This document shows, piece after piece, positions 9,091 through 19,943 of a stretch of DNA of 64,000 nt (the stretch's first letter is position 1; every line of letters starts with the position of its first letter). The stretch comes from Agrocybe praecox. Taxonomy: Eukaryota; Basidiomycota; Agaricomycetes; Agaricales; Agrocybaceae. The notes beneath the pieces are model-generated. The model saw nothing but the letters and a program-made list of their open reading frames with translations, made no database searches and was not told the origin of the DNA. Both the position numbers and the translations under genes were made by a program. Location: the NCBI GenBank assembly GCA_964017145.1, contig OZ024844.1, positions 2,542,001 to 2,606,000 of the forward strand, given 5' to 3'.

Positions 9091-10588
9091 CTAAAGAAAA
9101 GAGGAGCGCAAATCAAAAGGAAGAGCAAAAGAGAGAGGGATATGAAAGCTAACAGGGCCAGGAAGGCCACGAGAGATGGAGTCAGCTGGGTTTTCTTTGG
9201 TAGGAACGTAGGTGAATTCAGGTGTGATGAGAAGGGATGCAAAAACTGAGTAAGTGCGACAAATTGAGAGATTTATATGGTGGCTTTGGCAACGGCCCTT
9301 GTCCATAGCTCCGATAGTTTCTTGGTTGTCTGAATGGAAGAGGATGCGCCTATTATGGATACCCATGCGCTCAATGAAGTAAGCAGAAAGTTTGACTGCA
9401 ACTGTCTCAAGCCAACAAATATCCTTTCCCAGCTCTTTCCAAGTGTCCGATAGCTTGAACGCAGCCCAACGACCATCAATAATGATGCCTATACCCCATG
9501 AGGTACTAGCGTCCACGTAAAGACCAAGGTCTAGGGTGTCCGTCTTAGGGATGAGCAGACAGCAAACGTTAACACGTTGCAGACATGTGATCCACCATTT
9601 AATAGCGGATAAGACAGAAGGGGGGGGACGATGAGTCTGGAAGTCATTCTTGAATGAAGAAGCGAAGGCAGAGAGAGGGGCATTATACGAACGTCCCTCA
9701 GGAAAGACAAAGGAAATATAGGACAGGGAGCCATGAATTTTGTCAACGTCATTCAAGGTGCAAGGATGTCCAGAGAAGTTCAAAAGGAATACCTCACAAC
9801 GACTGAGGAATTTGATGTGTTTTTGTTCTGAGAGAGCAACTGTATGGTTTGTAAAGTCCCATTCAAGCCTGATAAAGATAGTGGTAGAGGAAAAAATCCT
9901 GGTACCTTTGTCAGGATGCGAAGGAATATCGAGGAAGGTGATGAGCGACATAGCAGAGTCGAAATCATGGTTGTAGTGAAAGAGACCATCAATGACGACA
10001 CCATCTGGATTAGGGACACGAATGAGATTCAAATTGTCCTCATATTTGAGGACAGAATCTATGCCTTCAGCCAGCCAGAGATCAACAAGGGCATTTGCAA
10101 TTTGACCTGAATTACTGCTGGTGCAAGAAGCGCCAAACGGGTGGGCGTGGTCAATGTAAAAGTGAGCTGGCTTGCCCTGAACGACCAGCCAACACTTGTG
10201 CTCCGGACGGACTGGACACATTCTGTGGAACTTGGCAATGTCCAAGGTGATGGCCTGTGTACCAGGAGGGGCAAGAGCCACCTAGAAGCGGGTATGATAA
10301 GCATACATGAATATAATTGAATGTGCAGGCAAAGAAGCCAGGATAGGAGGCATGAAGGCCACGAGAATAAATTCTCAAAGCTAAGCCCGTGTCAAAACGA
10401 GTAGAAAAGTCTGGCTTTCCCATATGGGAGTTGACCGAAGGAAAGTTGGCGGAGGACTTGGAGAGGTTGCAACATACACGCATTTTGTCAGGCTCGCCAG
10501 GGCCCTGAGGTTGAACTGCAACAACGAACGGTAAGGATTGGAAAGGCCCACGAAGAATATGTTCGACCATTTCTTTCGAGAAAGGGCC
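9091..10588 (-). pseudogene. DIRS-like RT-RNase H (copy 2), mutated active site
   Basis: Exon 1 begins mid-domain at GPFSKEMVEHILRGPFQSLP (about 10588), and an intron ends with acceptor TTCTAG at 10290-10285. Exon 2 reads APPGTQAITLDIAKFHRMCP and GASCTSSNSGQIAN. The catalytic box reads YEDN where copy 1 has YEDD: the second metal-binding Asp is Asn, so this RT should be inactive. RNase H residues (VDAST, LETVAV, HSDNQ) remain. The C-terminus TKENPADSISRGLPGP...LRSSFL is complete and stops at 9091, giving the native end of this ORF. Confidence 0.8.
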
Positions 10589-11222
10589 GCACCTACAGCA
10601 GCTACCTTTATATATCAATATTAGACAGTTTGCCAACCTATGTGATACATCAGAGTAGCCAGTTTGCTACCTGCCTCTTTCGGACACCCCACCTCTGAGG
10701 GAGAAACACTGCCGGGGCTGCTCACAGAGGGCAGGCACAGGTAAACACCTGTCAACAATGCAGGAAACAGTGTTCCCGAGGTGCCCGCTGCTGTAATTGA
10801 GCTCCTGCACTGCATCAGGCATCGTTCGGGGCGCGGAGAAAGCCCAGATATAATGTCTGAATATATTTTGATTTTTTGGCACCCTTTGCGCCATCAAAAG
10901 AGGGCGGGACGGGGTGGATTGCAAAACATAAAACTGGATGACGTGTTATTTTTAGCACGTTTCGACAATTTCGGATGTTGTGCTATTTTTAATTATGATA
11001 TAATCATTTTGGGTTTTATATTTACTTTACCTACATGTATCGTAGGTAGAGATTAGATTAGATATTAAAAAAGTGAACTATCTACTTTCGTTTTGAGGTG
11101 GGCCTTCCCAATTTGGCACTTAATACTATTTTCGGACTTTCGTCCTCAAACATGTAATGTTTTTTTTTAAAAACATATATTTTTCTATGCTAATTTATAT
11201 TACAAAATATCTATCTACTGAG
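10589..11222 (+). repeat. Left terminal inverted repeat
   Basis: Matches 15252-14625 in reverse complement with many substitutions and small indels. Shared landmarks include CAGTTTGCC, GCAGGTAGCAAACTGGCTAC-like sequence, CAGCCCCGGCA-like sequence and TTTTGATTTTTTGGCACCC. Confidence 0.8.
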
Positions 11223-11344
11223 GGACGGAGCGGGAGCAAGAGGGAGCAAGAGCCATCGTCTTTGAGTGGCGCTCCTCGCTCTCGCTCCATCCTGCTGTCC
11301 CTCCCTTCCTCGCCATACCTGTCCTGCTCGTAGGGGCCATCCTT

Positions 11345-11600
11345 GACTCGCCATGCTCGCTGTGGTTGGTCGATCTTGTCTTGCTGCCCTCCTCACCTCA
11401 TTGTCCTCGCTGGCTTCTTTGCCTCATCATCCCCGCTGGCTTCCTCGCCTCACCATCCTCGCCTCGCTGTTCTCGCTGGCGTTCTTGCTTTCTTTCTTGC
11501 TGGCATTCAGGCTATCGTCCTCGCTGGCGGCTTCACCTTGTCATCCTCGCTGGCGTCCTCGCCTCATCGTCCTCATCTGATATTGCCGTCATCGCTGTCC
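11345..11600 (+). repeat. Degenerate CTCGCTGGC-type short repeats
   Basis: Words such as CTCGCTGGC, TCCTCGCC and CTCATCGTC recur irregularly. This creates Leu/Ser-rich open frames in all three plus frames, which is the mark of a simple repeat and not of coding selection. Confidence 0.7.
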
Positions 11601-11714
11601 TTGTTATCGCTGTTGCCAAGTAACCACCGACATCCCTATCGAGAGGGGAGGCAGTGATTGCTGGTGTCGTTGTCGTAGGTGAGGAGTACAGTTCACATCC
11701 CTCACCTGTGTCTG

Positions 11715-12477
11715 TCAAATGCATGCATGAGCGATGCATAGCTGCCCCACATAAAGTATGCATCCACAAGGGCAACTGCCCAACTGCCCAAAGTGATGCA
11801 TCAGGGTGACCAACAGTGACTAGAGAGGCGTAGTCATGTGAAAGTCATGTGATTTGATGCATAGCCACAATATAGTCATGTGATCTAATGCACAGCCACC
11901 AAGTTATTTTTATTAAAATATTCTAAATATAGATTTTCATAAACTATATAAATATGTAATGTGTTTTAAAAATAGATCAGTTCTAAAAATAACTTCATCG
12001 TATTTGGCAAACTCGTGATTGTTTTAAAAATAGACGCAAATAAAAAATAAATATGTTCTAAAAATATATTTGATCTTATTTGGTCATGTCTTAGTCCCGT
12101 CCATCATGGCATCGAGAGGACTTTATTGCAAAATCTCAAAGTCCAAAGTCCTCTTGCCTTATTGGGTTGTTTGGATGTGATGTCACTCAAAAGCTTTGTT
12201 TGTTTTGTAGCAGACCTGCCCCTGCCTGCTGACATCATTATTTATTATTTGTTTGTATTTGAGGCCATATAAACATATGAGTGGAGCCCAAACATGTAAA
12301 TAGAAGCAAGCAAAAAGTCATGTGCATTGATTTTGATCCCATCAATATCAAACACATAACTATAGTCACAAATGGTCACAATAGGCCAGCCAGAGGGCTT
12401 GATGCATCACTTTGGGCAGTTGGGCAGTTGCCCCTGTGGATGCATACTTTATGTGGGGCAACTATGCATCACTCATA
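11715..12477. mobile_element. MITE-like element with 90-bp inverted repeats (CTGTCAAAT ends)
   Basis: About 11715-11806 and 12388-12477 are inverted copies sharing TGATGCATCACTTTGGGCAG and GGATGCATACTTTATGTGGG. The outer ends read CTGTCAAAT...ATTTGACAG. The 580-bp interior is AT-rich and non-coding. No target duplication is obvious. Confidence 0.65.
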
Positions 12478-12570
12478 CATAAATTTGACAGCACTGGCTG
12501 CATCCCTGTGGAGAGGGGAGGAACTGGATGGGATGTGTGGAAGCTGGTGATGGTGATGAGGGACGGTAAG

Positions 12571-13611
12571 GAAGAAATCAACCATTGTTTGGTTGATTTC
12601 TTCTAAATCAGGCGATTCCCATGCCGGTCCGGTTCATATCCGGATCGTGCTCATCGTTGTGCTCGACGATGGAAGTGGAATGTAAAGATTTTGAGTGAAT
12701 TTTAAATAGATAGAAATGTTTGTATGATATCTAAAATACTTCTGAGCAAAAGAAAAAGAAAAAGCAAAATTTTACCTTGAAATGTATCGGCACTTATGTT
12801 TTATATGTCGTGCATGGTGAATTCCCTCGATCTCTCCACAAAAGAATGTCTAGTATACTTAAAATACCAAATGAATCTAGTTAAAATTTCCTAGCTGTCA
12901 TAAATCAAGGGCCACAAATATTTAGAATTTCTCTAATATCAAGGATATGTTTTTCAAAAGGTTATATATCTGTCTTTATGTGTAGGTGTGCAGAAAACAT
13001 TTGTAAAACATAAGTACTTACGTCCAAAACATTACTACCAGGCCGAAGCGTAGTGAGACTTGTATGTAATAGTGGCATAAGGCATAAATTTTATAAGTTA
13101 AAAACAAACAGTATTTGACTCTTCTACGTAAAACATTGACCCTTATGTTTTTCTATCTCGTGCATGGTCATTTCAACAGGCAATGTGCCAACACAATGCC
13201 AACATATTCATTTATGTTCTGCTCAAGATATCATACATTTTACATTCCTAGATACATGTAATAGCTATGAGTAATTTAAGATTCCTAATGTAAAACATAA
13301 ATGCTTGTAGCCTAATATACAAACTGGTGTCGACCATTGTCTCAATTATGCATAGAAACGCAATCAGATTAGTAGTAGTGTTCGTACTGGTGATGATAGT
13401 ATATATATTTTCTTAAATATTTCACTTTTTCATACACAAAACATATTTATTATATTACATAAATACATTCTACTGATTCCTTTGTTGTACAGACACCCAC
13501 AGACCCTCCCATCGTCGAACTTGACGATGAGCTTGCCCCGGTTATGGACCGGGCTGGCGTGGGAAATTTCCAGATTTGGAAGAAATCAACCATCAATGGT
13601 TGATTTCTTCC
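12571..13611. mobile_element. 1.04-kb MITE-like element with hairpin termini
   Basis: The termini are inverted repeats of about 85 bp (12590-12673 and 13510-13593; shared words GATTTCTTCYAAATC, CCGGTCC, CTCATCGT, CGACGATGG). Each terminus is capped by its own 14-15 bp palindrome: GAAGAAATCAACCA with TGGTTGATTTCTTC at 12571-12603, and the same at 13579-13611. The interior is AT-rich without ORFs. Confidence 0.7.
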
Positions 13612-14624
13612 TTATCACCTCTATCACCACTGCCTTCGACGACGCCCCCAGCCCCTCCCCTCTTCACAGGGATGTGGGCTGCGCTCTCCACCACCACCGA
13701 TGACAACAACGCCCACACCCTGCTCCTCCCCTCTCGATAGGGATGTGAGCGGTGCAGGATGACGATGGTGACCACAGCGACCACAGCGAGGCCGACTACC
13801 CCACCCTGCTCCTCCTCTCTCGATAGGGATGTGAGCGGTGGAGAACGACGGCAGTGACACGGTCACAATGAACCACCCACGACCATGATGTGGTCGTCAC
13901 CGCCGCTGATGACACCCCCAATGATGGCAACCAAACAAGGACACAGTGCGTCACCACCATGTCCGTCCATCAACTTTCCTTGCGCTCTGGGACGATGAGT
14001 GGCAGGAACGAGCAAGCGCGCATGAACAAACAAGCACAAATGACGAACGGGGTACGTGAGGCTGGGAGCACAAATAGGACGACACCCAGTACCCGCATCC
14101 CTCCTTGCCGGGATGTGGGCACTGCTGTATGGCCGTGGCGGGGATGGGCATGACTAGGACAATGATTGACCAAGTCACCTGCACCATGACCACCACCACC
14201 AGTACACTGCTCCTTCTGAAGAAGGGGAGTAGGACCACCAATCGTGCGTACGAACGACTGAGCGTCTGCCTACCACCGTACCCCTTCCCAATCACATAGA
14301 GACACAAGCGCTGACGATGCGCACCACCACAACCACTGGAATGAGTGAAAGCGAGATGGCGACAATGACCAGAGGACGACACCTACCTACCCCATTATAT
14401 AGCTGTTGTGGGATGGGTATCAGACTCCCTGCACCACCTCTTTCATCACTACCACCACCATCCGGATGAGCAACAACAACGATGATGCCGAGCAAAGGCT
14501 GGGGCTAGCATGCAAAGGGGAGAAGGGCCGGGCACGAGCACAACAAGCACGAGCATGACACAACAAGCATGACTCCATGAAGACGAGTGCCACCTCTCGT
14601 CCTCGCTTCCAACTCACTCACTCT
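13612..14624. other. GC-rich repeat-laden stretch inside the TIR element
   Basis: Contains three copies of a 20-bp motif like CTCCCCTCTCGATAGGGATG (13655, 13726, 13812) and many ACC/CAC triplet runs. ORFs on both strands are low complexity. No gene is supported. Confidence 0.6.
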
Positions 14625-15252
14625 GTAGATAAATCTCCTATAAAATGAATTAGTATAGAAAAATATATGTTTTTTTCTTGAAATTATATGTTGTGTGACG
14701 AGTTTTCCAAAACAGTATTAACTGCCAAATATGGAACTGCCACCCAAAACAAATTTTGAAGTTCGGTTTTTTTTACATATCTAATCTTATCTATGCCTAA
14801 GAAACATATAGGTAAAGTAAATATAGTACCAACAATGACGATGTCATAATTAAAAATAGCAGAATACCCGAAATTGTGAAAATGCGCTAAAAATAACACA
14901 TCATCCAGTTTTATGTTTTGCAATCCACCCCGTCCTGCCCTCTTTTGATGGCACAAAGGGTGCCAAAAAATCAAAATATATTCAGACATTATATCTGGGC
15001 TTTCTCCACGCCCCGAACAATGCCTGACGCAGCGCAGGAGCTCAATTACAGCGGCGGGTACCTCGGGGAGACTGTGTCCTGCATTGTTTACAGGTATTTA
15101 CCTGTCCCACCCTCTGTGAGCAGCCCCGGCAGTGTCTCTCCCTCAGAGGTGGGGTGTCCGAAAGAGGCAGGTAGCAAACTGGCTACTCTGATGTATCACA
15201 TAGGTTGGCAAACTGCCTATATTTGATATAGAATTATAGCTGCTATGGCTGG
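14625..15252 (-). repeat. Right terminal inverted repeat
   Basis: Reverse-complement partner of 10589-11222. Its outer end reads TATAGCTGCTATGGCTGGC on the plus strand. A similar end occurs again at 16095-16231. Confidence 0.8.
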
Positions 15253-16094
15253 CACACAAGCACACAAGCACACAAGCACATGAGCACACAAGCACGGCTG
15301 ACGGCATGGACTCCAAGTCAACAGCGGTTGCCCACTGCTCGACACTGCTCAATAACAAGCATCACGCAAGACTTCCAGCTGCCTGGTACCCTGCACCGTT
15401 GTTGCCCCTGCCAACTGCCAACAAACATCATGATGTTTGTTTGTTTACTTTATTTTGGCTTTATTTTTGATTTTTCTGTTTTTCTTTCTTTGTTTTTCTG
15501 TAACTCTTCTGTATATAGTTGAATTCTTTATGTTACTTTAGGTACTTTATATGTTTTGTCATGAAATATAATGTTTTAAACATAAAACAAACCAATGTGA
15601 CCAAAATGGTAATTACTACCCAAAATGAAAGGCTTCACTTGAATTCCACAAAATCAGGTGAAGTTGGCTTTTTAATCTAATCTAATCAGACCGCCCAATC
15701 TATTCCGAGTATCTGTAAAGCGTGCTATATCAAAAATAGACTGCATGCTCATGCTAAAATTAGATTTATTAATAAAACCAACATTATCCAACTACATCCA
15801 AAGCCATCCACTCCTCCCCTACTCCCAATAAGCACGCAAAGTGCCCTATAAATCTCTATTAATACATTTAAATTTATTGGCCAATTTTCCCACCCCAAAG
15901 CGACCCCGAACCCATCGAAATAGCTATCCCAACATCCAAGAAGGCCATTTCGTGCATTTGGCAGCATGTTTGGTCGTGTTTACCAGCGCCCGCCCTCTCT
16001 ACAAGTCCCTCACCCCTTCTCCCACCCTCCTAGATGGCTCCTCGGCTTCTAAAACACCTATGCCCGCCTCCCTAAGCTGTTTCCAGCCCATATA
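15253..16094. other. Unassigned sequence between two TIR-type ends
   Basis: Begins with a GCACACAA-type microsatellite (about 15250-15295). 15420-15480 is T-rich, and 15740-16090 reads in short frames with no recognised product. It lies between the right TIR (to 15252) and a second, related terminus (16095-16231). Confidence 0.5.
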
Positions 16095-16231
16095 TGCCAG
16101 CCCCGGCATCTAAATATCTCGAAAAAAATAACCTTCCCAAAAGGGAAGGTAGGAAACTTCCCCCAGGGATTTATAAAGCTATTTGGGCAACTGCCTATAT
16201 TTCATTAATAGTATTAGCAGCTATGGCTGCC
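16095..16231 (+). repeat. Second copy of the TIR outer end, next to DIRS copy 3
   Basis: Shares CAGCCCCGGCA, AGGTAGGAAACT-like and CAACTGCCTATATTT-like sequence with 15110-15252 in the same orientation, ending TAGCAGCTATGGCTGC. DIRS RT sequence starts immediately afterwards (QGTIGA codons from 16231). It is the end of a related element whose other parts I cannot find here. Confidence 0.55.
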
Positions 16232-16467
16232 AGGGGACCATTGGTGCCTTGGATAAAGGTCGTTGCTAGAGCCATCATATCAACCTTTCTATCTGCTGTG
16301 TTTACTCGCTTTTTGCCTCTCTCCTCATCACCCCCCAACTCGCTTATATTCCTACCAAAGAAAATCCTGCAGACCCTTTGTCTTGTGGTCTTCCAGGCCT
16401 TGACTCTTCTCGCATCCCTCTCTCTTTTCCCCTTCCTTTTGATCTACGCTCTTCCTTCGTACTTTAG
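16231..16467 (+). pseudogene. C-terminal remnant of DIRS RT-RNase H (copy 3)
   Basis: Reads QGTIGALDKGRC, then TAG at 16267-16269 where copy 2 has CAG (Gln), then SHHINLSIC and IPTKENPADPLSCGLPGL, ending at TAG 16465-16467. This matches the C-terminus of copy 2. The longer ORF annotated in another frame at 16094-16471 is a shadow. Confidence 0.75.
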
Positions 16468-16471
16468 CTAG

Positions 16472-17871
16472 ATGTTTTTCACTTCTTCTACCTCTTCTTC
16501 TCGTCCTGCTATTGTATCTAGACATATTCCTTCCCTCTCCCCTCTCGCTGATGATTGTATTTCTCCTCATTTGACTCCAACTTGCTCATTTCTATCTCAA
16601 CCTTCACTTGATAATCATTATTCTCAGTTTCACATTCATAGCTCAACTTTCTCAACTTTCCCTTTAGATAAATTTTCAAATTCTGCTATTTCTACATCAC
16701 CTTATCCTACCACTTCCTCTTCCAAGCTCACTTCTCAAAATGCTTTAATCTCTTTGTTCTCTGCTGCTTCATCTTCATCTCCTCGTTCTTGTTCCGCAGC
16801 TTTATTAACACCAGCCCCATCTTTGCCTCTCACTTTTTCGTCTGCATCTCAAGTCTCTGACCCAGATCTTTTCCATCTCCGTCCTAACGTGAATGCCGAG
16901 CATCATATCACAGCATGGTCCTCATCATTCTCCATCAACCATCATTCTAGGCTCGAACAGAACATTCCTATCTCTCTAGTCAATAGCACCTATCGCCTGC
17001 TTGGTAGGGATTTTGCTAAGAACACCAAGATTACCTATGGTGCCAGTCTCTCCCGATTCCATGAATTTTGCGACAAACACAATATTTCTGACACCGCTCG
17101 CATGCCAGCATCTGCCGGTATTCTCATGGGCCTTGTCGCAGAGTATACTGGGTGCTATTCCAGTTCCACCATTCATACTTGGCTTTCAGGAATCTGTGCA
17201 TGGCATGTCCATCATGGTGCTACTTGGAATAGAGATGATGAATGGGTCAAACTCGCTCGATCAGTCGCTAAGAAAGAGGGCTTTCTTTTTTCATGCCCAC
17301 CCCTGACTTCAACCCTATCCACCATGTCACTGCAGGTGTTGAAATCATTTTCAACGCGGACGAGCATCGGGTTCATCACTTGGCTTCATTTCACATTCCT
17401 TGGACAAAGTCAACTAATCAAGATGGGGCCTCAGTCGTACTCACATCTAGGCACAATTTTCTGTGCCCAGTCGATGCCCTCATCAACCACAAAACAGTAA
17501 ACCAAGACGCTCCTTCCTCACTGTCACTTTTTGCCTTCCAGGACAATAAAGACAGGTGGACCCATATGTCCAAATCATCCTTCTTGTCTTTTGTCTCCTC
17601 AATCTGGAATCAGAGTGGCTTTCAGCACGTGAGCGGCCATAGTTTCCGCATTGGCTGCACTGTCTTTCTTTTGTTGGCAGGTGTTCCTCCTGAAATTGTC
17701 ACAGCTACAGGCGGTTGGACGTCACTTGCCTTTTTGCTTTATTGGTGGAGAATGGAACAGATCATCCTGTTTCACACTTCCAGTGTGTATGCTCAATTTA
17801 AATCCCTTTTACCGGTTATTGAGGCTTTTCATATTAAGCACAAAATTTCAGTTCAAGATCTTGCTGCTTAA
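16472..17871 (+). pseudogene. DIRS tyrosine recombinase (copy 3) with internal deletion
   Basis: The N-terminal half (Ser-rich leader, then core-binding domain STIHTWLSGICAWHVHHGAT and EWVKLARSVAKKEG) runs to about 17281. Compared with copy 2, about 160 bp that encode the first catalytic Arg box are missing there, and the frame changes. The downstream frame holds the other active-site boxes: GHSFRIG (HxxR), GGWTSLAFLLYWW with the likely nucleophile Tyr. The C-terminus is complete and ends at 17871. Copies 2 and 3 therefore lose complementary parts of the active site and neither can be active. Confidence 0.8.
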
Positions 17872-18478
17872 CGTTTAGAGACTTTTTTATTTCTTTATTC
17901 TCTCATTCCCTTGCCTTTACGTGTTCACTGTTTTCTGCCTTGGCCTTCGATGGACTCCATGTTTTAAATAATTATCAAACTCTTGCATATCCTTACATCT
18001 TAATCTCGCTCTGCATTTGTACATGTTTCATTCTGCAATTTCAATCAATATGTTACCGTCGCTCTGCTCTTTGTGGGTTGTTCCTTGGCTCCTTTCCTCT
18101 GCCCAGTGACCTTTGTGAGCTTCACTCCATGTGGTACAGCCACAGGGCATTTGGATCGTTTGCCTTGGGCCTCCCAAGCGCTCAGGTTTTGGCGGGCCTC
18201 GCCCAAACGCACTTCTCTTTCAAGTTAGAAGTCGTGTCACGTAGGTCTTTTTTTGGACACGTCACATGCTTTGTTTCGTGCCTTGTGCAAGTCCACTGCC
18301 CAAACCTTCGCACCCACCAAACTATTAGTCCACACTAACAGTCGGTTTCTTCTCTTATATTCTTCATATTCTTCACATCCTCTCTCCTCTTCTCTTTTTG
18401 TCTTCTTCAAACAAGACCGAGACACGTAAGAATCAAAACATCTTATCAGCCACAGACATGGATAGCGAGCCCAATATT
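17872..18478. other. 3' flank of DIRS copy 3, no gene
   Basis: Contains a hairpin-capable GGCGGGCCTCGCCC at about 18191-18205 and a pyrimidine-rich stretch (18340-18415). It ends with the ATT target copy (18476-18478) of the CACTA insertion. Small ORFs here have no recognisable content. Confidence 0.6.
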
Positions 18479-18518
18479 CACTGTGTTTCGGGCCAAATAT
18501 CTTTTGGCCGGATATGCC
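18479..18518 (+). repeat. CACTA left terminal inverted repeat
   Basis: Forty bases, 39 of which match the reverse complement of 30097-30136. It contains its own palindrome GGCCAAA-TATCT-TTTGGCC. Confidence 0.95.
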
Positions 18519-18937
18519 GGAAATGTTAGTTTGCACGTGTTTCCTCGTAAATCCCATCAATCCGCTTCTTGGTTTTCGACCACAATGTTCGATATCGTGC
18601 GGTTCGGAAACTGAGCTCTTTCTCATCTAAACTCGAGCTGGATTCAGCAGATATCTCCGTTATCCTACCTTGACTGGCCAATTCCAGGTCATATATCCAC
18701 CGAAAATCAATGTCTTCAACCGAACATTTCCTATGGCATGAATGAGCTGCTAGGTCATGTTGCTCACATATCCCGTCGTTTCCATTGCAGACCACATAAG
18801 TAGTGCAATTTTGGCTGCTCTGCCTTCGATATCTCAGGACAAGATATGTCCCAGGTATGTGCTCCTCTCTGTTATATCATCTGTTTACTAACAGCTTTAC
18901 ATGTATAGTCACCTGAATCAATTCCAGTACGCCGTCA

Positions 18938-19943
18938 ATGTGCAGAGATATAGAATATAGTAAGCATTTGGTTTTATTATTGAATCCAGAGGTTCTCAAA
19001 AACATTGTGTATCAGAGGATGAATCTATCGTCCCCGCAACGAAGGATCAGAGAGCTGGAGGCCCAACTGCTTTATGTTAGTGCACCTATTTATATGTTAA
19101 TTGTATTATCTGATTGTCTGCAGACTCCAGGACACGCAGCAAGGTGTCAGCATCAAGAAGAAGAAACCCGTGCAAGGGTCCACACGCAATTAGGTTATCC
19201 TCTGCCAGTGGATAGCTGGATTGAGCGTGCCATTGCGGACCCTGCAACACGTCAATACAGCAACACTACTATTAGCACGTCTGCCGACATGACTCGCTAT
19301 CTGATGATACACGATCAGGTTGAATGTGTGTTGAAGATAAGGATTAAAGAGGTGCGTTTTCTAGTATATTTGGCCTAGTGTTATATATTAATGTTCAACT
19401 ACAGGGATTAATTGACGAACCTTTTCAAGATCCTTCAACCTATACCCTTACACTGCACATCAATCTTCCACCAATCTCTGGATTTCTTCTCTACCTATGG
19501 AAGAGCCCAACTATTGTCCTCGCCATACACACCGGTTTTCTTCGCGGTACCTGTGTTCCTGATTGGATCAATTTAGTTGGTTCTAGCAAGTCCTTCTGGC
19601 AGCCGCGGCCCTTTGTGATTGGCCTCATGGATCATTACTGTGATCTTCCCGAAAATCTGCGAAATGCCCATCTCATAAGAGAATGGTGCTCGCTTGTTAC
19701 GGTATGTGCTTCTGTATCTTATATTTAGATCTTTCTCCTCAGTGACCTCTGTTCTTCAAGCTTCCTGGTCCCTCTCTCGATAGAGTCATGCTACCGCCCC
19801 CAAATCGGGCCACAAAATTCACGGTGCCCCTCAACACACGTTCACATAAACCTCGTGCAAGCAATATCACTTATGAGTTAGGTCAGGTCCTCAGAGCACG
19901 CTTGAATAGTGATGATGGATCGCCTAGATGTAGATGTACTTGA
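18938..19943 (+). CDS. CACTA passenger/accessory protein of unknown function
   Basis: A spliced gene can be followed from ATG 18938. Exon A runs to 19351, intron 19352-19404 (GTGCGT...TACAG), exon B 19405-19701, intron 19702-19760 (GTATGT...TTCAAG), exon C from 19761 to TGA 19941-19943. A further 48-nt segment (about 19076-19123) looks like an intron but is also open in frame. The protein has a coiled start (RRIRELEAQLL), the segment LPVDSWIERAIADPATRQY, a block ISGFLLYLWKSPTIVLAI and a basic tail. I recognise no family. By position it could be the TnpA-like DNA-binding partner or a captured host gene. The start is uncertain because small upstream exons are possible. Confidence 0.5.

Larger units (their letters stand above)
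8010..10589 (-). mobile_element. DIRS-like retrotransposon, copy 2, truncated at both ends
   Basis: Reads leftward as RT-RNase H (10588-9091) then tyrosine recombinase (9083-8010). The two genes are only about 7 bp apart, as in copy 3. The 5' end is cut within the RT at the terminus of the long-inverted-repeat element (about 10589), so gag is absent. The 3' end stops near 8010 before the recombinase active-site boxes. The order RT-RH then YR is the diagnostic DIRS/Ngaro arrangement. Confidence 0.85.
10589..15252. mobile_element. 4.7-kb non-autonomous element with 630-bp terminal inverted repeats
   Basis: The sequences 10589-11222 and 14625-15252 are long imperfect inverted repeats, starting from ends resembling GCMNSCCATAGCAGCTA. 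They enclose 3.4 kb without any transposase-like ORF. The left end truncates DIRS copy 2 inside its RT gene, so this is the younger insertion or a rearrangement breakpoint. No clear target duplication is seen. The interior holds simple repeats, two smaller inverted-repeat elements and GC-rich repeats. Superfamily is unassigned; very long TIRs occur in MULE-type DNA transposons, but that is only a suggestion. Confidence 0.7.
16231..17871 (+). mobile_element. DIRS-like retrotransposon, copy 3 (RNase H tail and tyrosine recombinase)
   Basis: Opposite in orientation to copies 1 and 2. The 5' end is truncated within RNase H at the transposon terminus at 16231. The RT-RH ORF ends at 16467 and the recombinase ATG is at 16472, a gap of four bases. 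The recombinase carries an internal deletion. Sequence after 17871 is probably the 3' end of the element, but its terminal repeat cannot be defined. Confidence 0.8.

Noticed and set aside
11343..11657. Three overlapping Leu/Ser-rich ORFs
   Set aside because: Simple-repeat region open in all frames.
16094..16471. Plus-strand ORF of 125 codons with hydrophobic end
   Set aside because: Shadow frame across the RT-RH remnant; the conserved TKENPADPL block is in another frame.
18960..18989. 30-nt intron in the CACTA passenger gene
   Set aside because: Too short for a fungal intron; the segment is in frame and can simply be coding.
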